DNA of 64,000 bases from NCBI GenBank assembly GCA_903858015.1, contig CAIOGZ010000008.1, positions 1-64,000 of the forward strand, read 5' to 3'. Of this stretch, positions 59,069-64,000 are shown one piece after another (the stretch's first letter is position 1; every line of letters starts with the position of its first letter). The notes under the pieces are model-generated. The model made no database searches and had not been told where the DNA came from. It saw nothing but the letters and a program-made list of their open reading frames with translations. The stretch comes from an uncultured cyanobacterium. Its GTDB lineage: Bacteria > Cyanobacteriota > Cyanobacteriia > PCC-6307 > Cyanobiaceae. Position numbers and translations under genes: made by a program.

Positions 59069-61299
59069 GTGACCCTGCCTCCGAAGCCACGCCGCTTGAG
59101 CTGTTTCGCCTCGAGCTGGAGGAGCGGGTTGAGCATCTCAACAGCGGCCTGCTCCTGCTCGAGGCCGATCCCGGCTCGCGGCAGGCCTGCGATGCGGTGA
59201 TGCGCTCGCTGCACTCGGTGAAGGGTGCGGCCGGCATCGTGGTGCTGCCGCCCCTGGTGAAGGTGGCCCATCGGCTCGAGGATTTCTTCGTGGCCGTGAT
59301 CAACGGCGAGGTGGTGCTCCATCCCCAGGCCTTCGCCCTGGGCTTCCGCTGCGTCGATCTGTTCCAGGATGTGAGCCGCCTCAGCGCCGACAGCATCCGC
59401 GAGTGGCTGGCGGCCCGCTCGCCGGAACTCGATGACCTGGTGGAGTTGCTTGGCCAGCTGCTGCCCGACGGGAGTGGGGACAGTCCGGCCCCCCGGCCCA
59501 GCGGCGGCGAGATTGAAAACCCCTACACCCTTACCGCCGAGCCAGCATCCTCCGCCGGGCCGGCGGCCGGCGATCGGGTGGTGCGGGTCGAGGCCGAGAA
59601 CCTCAACCGGATCATGGCCCTCTCCGGCGAGATGCTGGTGGAAGCCAAGTGGCTGCAGCCCTTCGCCGATTCGCTCAGCCTGCTCAAGGATCGCCAAAAG
59701 GATCTGCAGGCCACGATCGAGGCCCTGCGCTTGCAGCTCAGCGAGGCCGGCCAGGGCGCCCCCCTGGAGCTGGTGGAGAAGGCCCGCAGCAAGGAGCGTG
59801 AATGCCGCGACACGCTCACCGAGCGGCTCGGGGAGCTGGAGCTCTACGCCCTGCGCACCACCAACCTCTCGTACCGGCTCTACCGCGAGGTGATCGGCTC
59901 GAACATGCGGCCCTTCTCCGACACGATGGTGGCCCTGCCGCGCATGGTGCGGGACCTGGCCACCAGCCTCGGCAAGCAGGTGCAGCTCGAAGTCTTGGGT
60001 AAGGGCACCTTGGTGGACCGGGACATCCTGCGCAAGCTCGAATCGCCGCTCACCCACATCCTGCGCAACGCCGTCGACCACGGCGTTGAGCTGCCGGCAG
60101 AGCGGATCGCCGCAGGCAAGCCGGCCCGGAGCACCATCCGCATCGAAGCCCTGCACCGCGGCGGCATGCTCTCGATCACGATCAGCGACGACGGCCAGGG
60201 CGTGCGGTTCGAGAAGGTGCGCCAGCAGCTGGTGGCCCTCGGCCTGTTCAGCGCCGATGAGGCGGACAACCTCTCCGAGGCTGAGCTCTGCGAGCACCTC
60301 TACCAGCCGGGCTTCTCCACCGCCGCAGCGGTCACCGAAGTGTCGGGCCGCGGCGTGGGCCTCGATGTGGTGAGCTCGATGGCCAATGAGGTGGGCGGCA
60401 CGGTGCGCTTCACCTCCGTGGCGGGGGAGGGCACCAGCATCCACTTCCAGCTGCCGCTCACCCTTTCGGTGGTGCGGACCCTGCTGGTGGAAATCGCCGG
60501 CGAGCCCTATGCCTTCCCGCTGGCGCGTCTCGATCAGATCGTGGCGATCGAAATCGCCGACATCCAGGTGATGGAGGGTCGGGAATGTTTCATGCTCGAT
60601 GGCGTTTCGATCGGCCTGATCTCCGCCCGCCAGGTGATGCAGTTCCCCGAGGCCGCCCAGGGCGCCGGGCCGATACCGGTGGTGGTGATCAGCGATCACG
60701 CCAAGGTGTACGGCGTCGTGGTGGACCGCTACCTCGGCGAACAGGATCTGGTGGTGCGTCCCCTCGATCCGCGGCTCGGCAAGGTGGCCAACGTGAGCGC
60801 CGCCGCCCTGATGGGGGATGGCCAGCCGATCCTGATCGTGGACACCGTGGACCTGGTGCGCTCGATCGACGCACTGCTGCAGCACGCCACCCTGCAGGGT
60901 CAGGCCAGCCTGCAGCCGCAGCGGCAGGGCCAGCGGATCCTGATCGTCGACGACTCGCCGGTGGCCCTCGATCTGCAATCCCGCCTGGTGGTCTCGCGCG
61001 GCTATCAGGTGGATCGCGCCGTGCATGGCCTCGAGGCCTGGAAGGCGGTGCGCGATGGCGATTACCAGCTGCTGGTGACCGATGTGGAGATGCCGGAAAT
61101 GGATGGCATCGCCCTGATCCAGACGCTGCGCAAGGAACCCCGCTTTCGCCATCTGCCGATCATCATCTGCTCGTCCCGCGATTCCGAACAGGACCGCCTG
61201 CAGGGGATGGAGGCCGGCGCTGACTACTATCTGGTCAAGAGCAGTTTCCAGGACGACACCCTGTTGGACGCCATCCACCAATTGATCGGTCCGGCTTGA
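59065..61299 (+). CDS. cheA: CheA-type hybrid histidine kinase with C-terminal receiver (WspE-like)
   Basis: 744 residues. The N-terminal Hpt domain has the phospho-acceptor His50 in MRSLHSVKGAAGIV. A linker and dimerisation helices (about 180-300) precede an HATPase domain (ILRNAVDHGVELPAERI, SISDDGQGV-like ITISDDGQGV, SGRGVGLDVVSSMANEVGG). A CheW-like P5 domain (LTLSVVRTLLVEIAGEPYAFPLARLDQIV) follows. The C-terminal receiver is ILIVDDSPVALDL with the acceptor Asp in LLVTDVEMPEMDG. A CheA-REC fusion without separate CheY is the WspE plan. The receiver can pass phosphate to or compete with an output regulator. Coupled by ATGA to wspD-like and by TTGA to cheB. Confidence 0.95.
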   Translation: MSDPASEATPLELFRLELEERVEHLNSGLLLLEADPGSRQACDAVMRSLHSVKGAAGIVVLPPLVKVAHRLEDFFVAVINGEVVLHPQAFALGFRCVDLFQDVSRLSADSIREWLAARSPELDDLVELLGQLLPDGSGDSPAPRPSGGEIENPYTLTAEPASSAGPAAGDRVVRVEAENLNRIMALSGEMLVEAKWLQPFADSLSLLKDRQKDLQATIEALRLQLSEAGQGAPLELVEKARSKERECRDTLTERLGELELYALRTTNLSYRLYREVIGSNMRPFSDTMVALPRMVRDLATSLGKQVQLEVLGKGTLVDRDILRKLESPLTHILRNAVDHGVELPAERIAAGKPARSTIRIEALHRGGMLSITISDDGQGVRFEKVRQQLVALGLFSADEADNLSEAELCEHLYQPGFSTAAAVTEVSGRGVGLDVVSSMANEVGGTVRFTSVAGEGTSIHFQLPLTLSVVRTLLVEIAGEPYAFPLARLDQIVAIEIADIQVMEGRECFMLDGVSIGLISARQVMQFPEAAQGAGPIPVVVISDHAKVYGVVVDRYLGEQDLVVRPLDPRLGKVANVSAAALMGDGQPILIVDTVDLVRSIDALLQHATLQGQASLQPQRQGQRILIVDDSPVALDLQSRLVVSRGYQVDRAVHGLEAWKAVRDGDYQLLVTDVEMPEMDGIALIQTLRKEPRFRHLPIIICSSRDSEQDRLQGMEAGADYYLVKSSFQDDTLLDAIHQLIGPA

Positions 61300-62330
61300 G
61301 GATCGCGATCGTTAATGATCTCGCCTTGGCGATCACCTCGATCCGCCGGGTACTCGAACACGATGGAGCGCACAGCGTCGCCTGGGTCGCCCGCGACGGG
61401 CTCGATGCCCTGGCCCGCTTCGCCGCCGATGAGCCCGATCTGGTGCTGTTGGATCTGGTGATGCCGCACCTCGACGGGGTGCAGACCAGCAAACGGATTC
61501 GGGAGCGCTCCCGTTGCCCGATCTTGATCGTGACCGCCCAGGCGAGCCGCTCCTCCGGGCCGATCTTCGAGGCGATGGGCTACGGGGCCATCGATGTGGT
61601 GAATCTGCCGCTGCTCACCGGCTCGCCGGCGGAGAACGGCCGGGAGTTGCTGCAGAAGATCGCCCAGATCGAACGCCTCCAGGGTGGCAAGCCGGCCCCG
61701 GCCCGGCCGGCGGCCTCGGCCCGGCCGGCGAGCTCGGCCGGATCCGCCGCCCCGATCGCGGCCCGCCGCCGGCCGCCCCTGATCGCGATCGGCGCCTCCA
61801 CCGGCGGCCCCAAAACCCTGGCCACGGTGCTGGCTCCCCTGCCCTGCGGCCTCAAGGCTGCCGTGGTGGTGGTGCAGCACATCGATGCCCAGTTCGCGCC
61901 CGGCCTGGTGAGCTGGCTGGATGGCCAGGTGGCCCTGCCGGTGCGGGCCGCCGAGGCCGGCCAGGCGCCCCAGGCCGGGGCCGTGCTGATCGCGGTGAGC
62001 AACGACCATCTGGTGCTTGGCGCCGATGGCCGTTTCGCCTATCAGGCCGAACCGCTGCAGGAGCCCTATCGCCCCTCGGTGGATGTTTTGTTCCAAAGCC
62101 TGGCGCGGCACTGGCGCTTCCCCGGCCAGGCGGTGCTGCTCACCGGCATGGGCCGTGATGGCGGCAAGGGGATGCTGGCCCTGCGCCGGGCCGGTTGGCA
62201 CACGATCGCCCAGGACGCAGCCAGCTGCGCTGTGTACGGCATGCCCAAGGCCGCCGCCGAACTAGGCGCCGCCTGCGAGATCCTGGCCCCCGATGCGATG
62301 GCCGCCAGCCTGCTGCTGCGGGCCCGCTAA
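61296..62330 (+). CDS. cheB: Chemoreceptor methylesterase / response regulator CheB (WspF-like)
   Basis: 344 residues from TTG 61296, whose bases overlap the cheA stop (TTGA). The receiver begins MRIAIVNDLALAITSIRRVL, where the usual DD pair reads ND; the same IVND start is characteristic of WspF. The acceptor is Asp in LVLLDLVMPHLDG. After an Ala/Pro linker comes the esterase: IGASTGGPKTLATVL (Ser), VVVQHIDAQFAPGL (His) and LTGMGRDGGKGM (Asp). It demethylates the MCP and so resets the array. No diguanylate cyclase (WspR) gene follows within the window; glcD comes next in the opposite direction. Confidence 0.94.
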   Translation: MRIAIVNDLALAITSIRRVLEHDGAHSVAWVARDGLDALARFAADEPDLVLLDLVMPHLDGVQTSKRIRERSRCPILIVTAQASRSSGPIFEAMGYGAIDVVNLPLLTGSPAENGRELLQKIAQIERLQGGKPAPARPAASARPASSAGSAAPIAARRRPPLIAIGASTGGPKTLATVLAPLPCGLKAAVVVVQHIDAQFAPGLVSWLDGQVALPVRAAEAGQAPQAGAVLIAVSNDHLVLGADGRFAYQAEPLQEPYRPSVDVLFQSLARHWRFPGQAVLLTGMGRDGGKGMLALRRAGWHTIAQDAASCAVYGMPKAAAELGAACEILAPDAMAASLLLRAR

Positions 62331-62360
62331 GGCCAGCAGCCTGGATCCAAGGAGATCAAC

Positions 62361-62404
62361 CAGCTCAGAACAGAGCTACCCAGCTCAGAACAGATCCACC
62401 CAGC

Positions 62405-62420
<16 letters not shown>
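62361..62420. repeat. Three 20-bp tandem repeats spanning the glcD stop codon
   Basis: CAGCTCAGAACAGATCTACC occurs at 62401-62420 (containing the last codons and stop of glcD on the minus strand) and, with two or three changes, at 62381-62400 and 62361-62380. The unit includes TCA, the stop complement, so the words for Asp-Leu-Phe-stop recur after the real stop, shifted by 20 bp. Period is exact. Confidence 0.9.
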
Positions 62421-63928
<1,508 letters not shown>

Positions 63929-63947
63929 GAGGTTGATTGGAGTGGCC

Positions 63948-64000
63948 GCGTGGCCTCGACCAGTGGCGTCGACCAGTGGCGTCGACCAGTGGCGTCGTGG
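63948..64000. repeat. 13-bp tandem repeat at the window end
   Basis: CAGTGGCGTCGAC occurs at 63961-63973, 63974-63986 and (3' part altered) from 63987, after a diverged unit from 63948. The array lies upstream of glcD and reaches the window edge, so its full length and neighbouring gene are unseen. By analogy with other arrays here it may mark the 3' end of the next gene, but this cannot be checked. Confidence 0.8.

Noticed and set aside
58969-61281. A 770-residue open frame antisense to the CheA hybrid
   Set aside because: No family motif; CheA on the plus strand has all domains intact. Long antisense frames are expected at this GC content.
62331-62404. Promoter or small RNA between cheB and glcD
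   Set aside because: The genes converge here and the gap is explained by the 20-bp tandem repeat.

Overview
The window is a GC-rich chromosomal segment of a cyanobacterium. Photosynthesis genes show this directly: psaF-psaJ of photosystem I, petC-petA of the cytochrome b6f complex, a high-light-inducible chlorophyll-binding protein, and glcD of photorespiration. Compact spacing, GC-rich codon use, scattered GCGATCGC palindromes (for example 6487-6494 and 16663-16670) and the petC/petA/tatC/DUF3067 neighbourhood suggest a freshwater or euryhaline picocyanobacterium of the Cyanobium/Synechococcus type. The genus is inference.

Layout. 0-0.14 kb: the end of an IS5-type element. 0.18-24.4 kb: mostly core genes (ychF, an HlyD-type adaptor, wecB, a PilT-type ATPase, hli, tsaD, psaF-psaJ, gmk, an NFACT/RqcH-like protein, tatC, petC-petA, lgt-cobM, an EcsC protein, mqo, tRNA-Val(CAC), a RodZ-like protein, ppx, ubiA, an S66 peptidase and an MscS channel). 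24.4-25.6 kb: decayed IS5- and IS3-family transposases. 25.66-31.2 kb: a very large repeat-built surface protein, with an in-frame stop splitting off its N-terminal module. 31.2-35.2 kb: core genes (ispD, a GT9 glycosyltransferase, a K+ channel, fabG). 35.7-44.75 kb: a type I restriction-modification island, hsdR / DUF1016 nuclease / hsdS / rhuM / hsdM, with every junction overlapping. Its hsdR is cut by a 1030-bp IS1595-type element whose boundaries and 8-bp target duplication can be read to the base. 44.8-50.5 kb: sulfate uptake and regulation (cysW, cysT, cysR, an Rrf2 regulator, two sulfate-binding proteins, no cysA). 50.5-53.4 kb: a YafJ-type amidotransferase, a rhodanese without its catalytic cysteine, and chrA. 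53.5-62.3 kb: a complete Wsp-like chemosensory cluster (MCP, two CheW, CheR-TPR, CheA-REC, CheB). The divergent cheW-cheR arm ends in a gene for a pentameric ligand-gated ion channel (pLGIC)-like protein, coupled to cheR by an ATGA overlap. 62.4-63.9 kb: glcD.

Most notable: (1) the Wsp-like array with a coupled pLGIC homologue, a plausible undescribed sensory pairing; (2) a restriction subunit split by an IS whose right end supplies a Shine-Dalgarno and an in-frame ATG for the motor half; (3) a surface protein made of two arrays of ten 38-residue RCC1-like repeats; (4) a recurring pattern in which short tandem repeats, each with its own unit, start at or just after stop codons (tsaD, the NFACT gene, ubiA, chrA, glcD); and (5) three 22-bp direct repeats just before hsdR.

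All function calls rest on reading translated motifs by eye. No database search, structure prediction or composition calculation was run.
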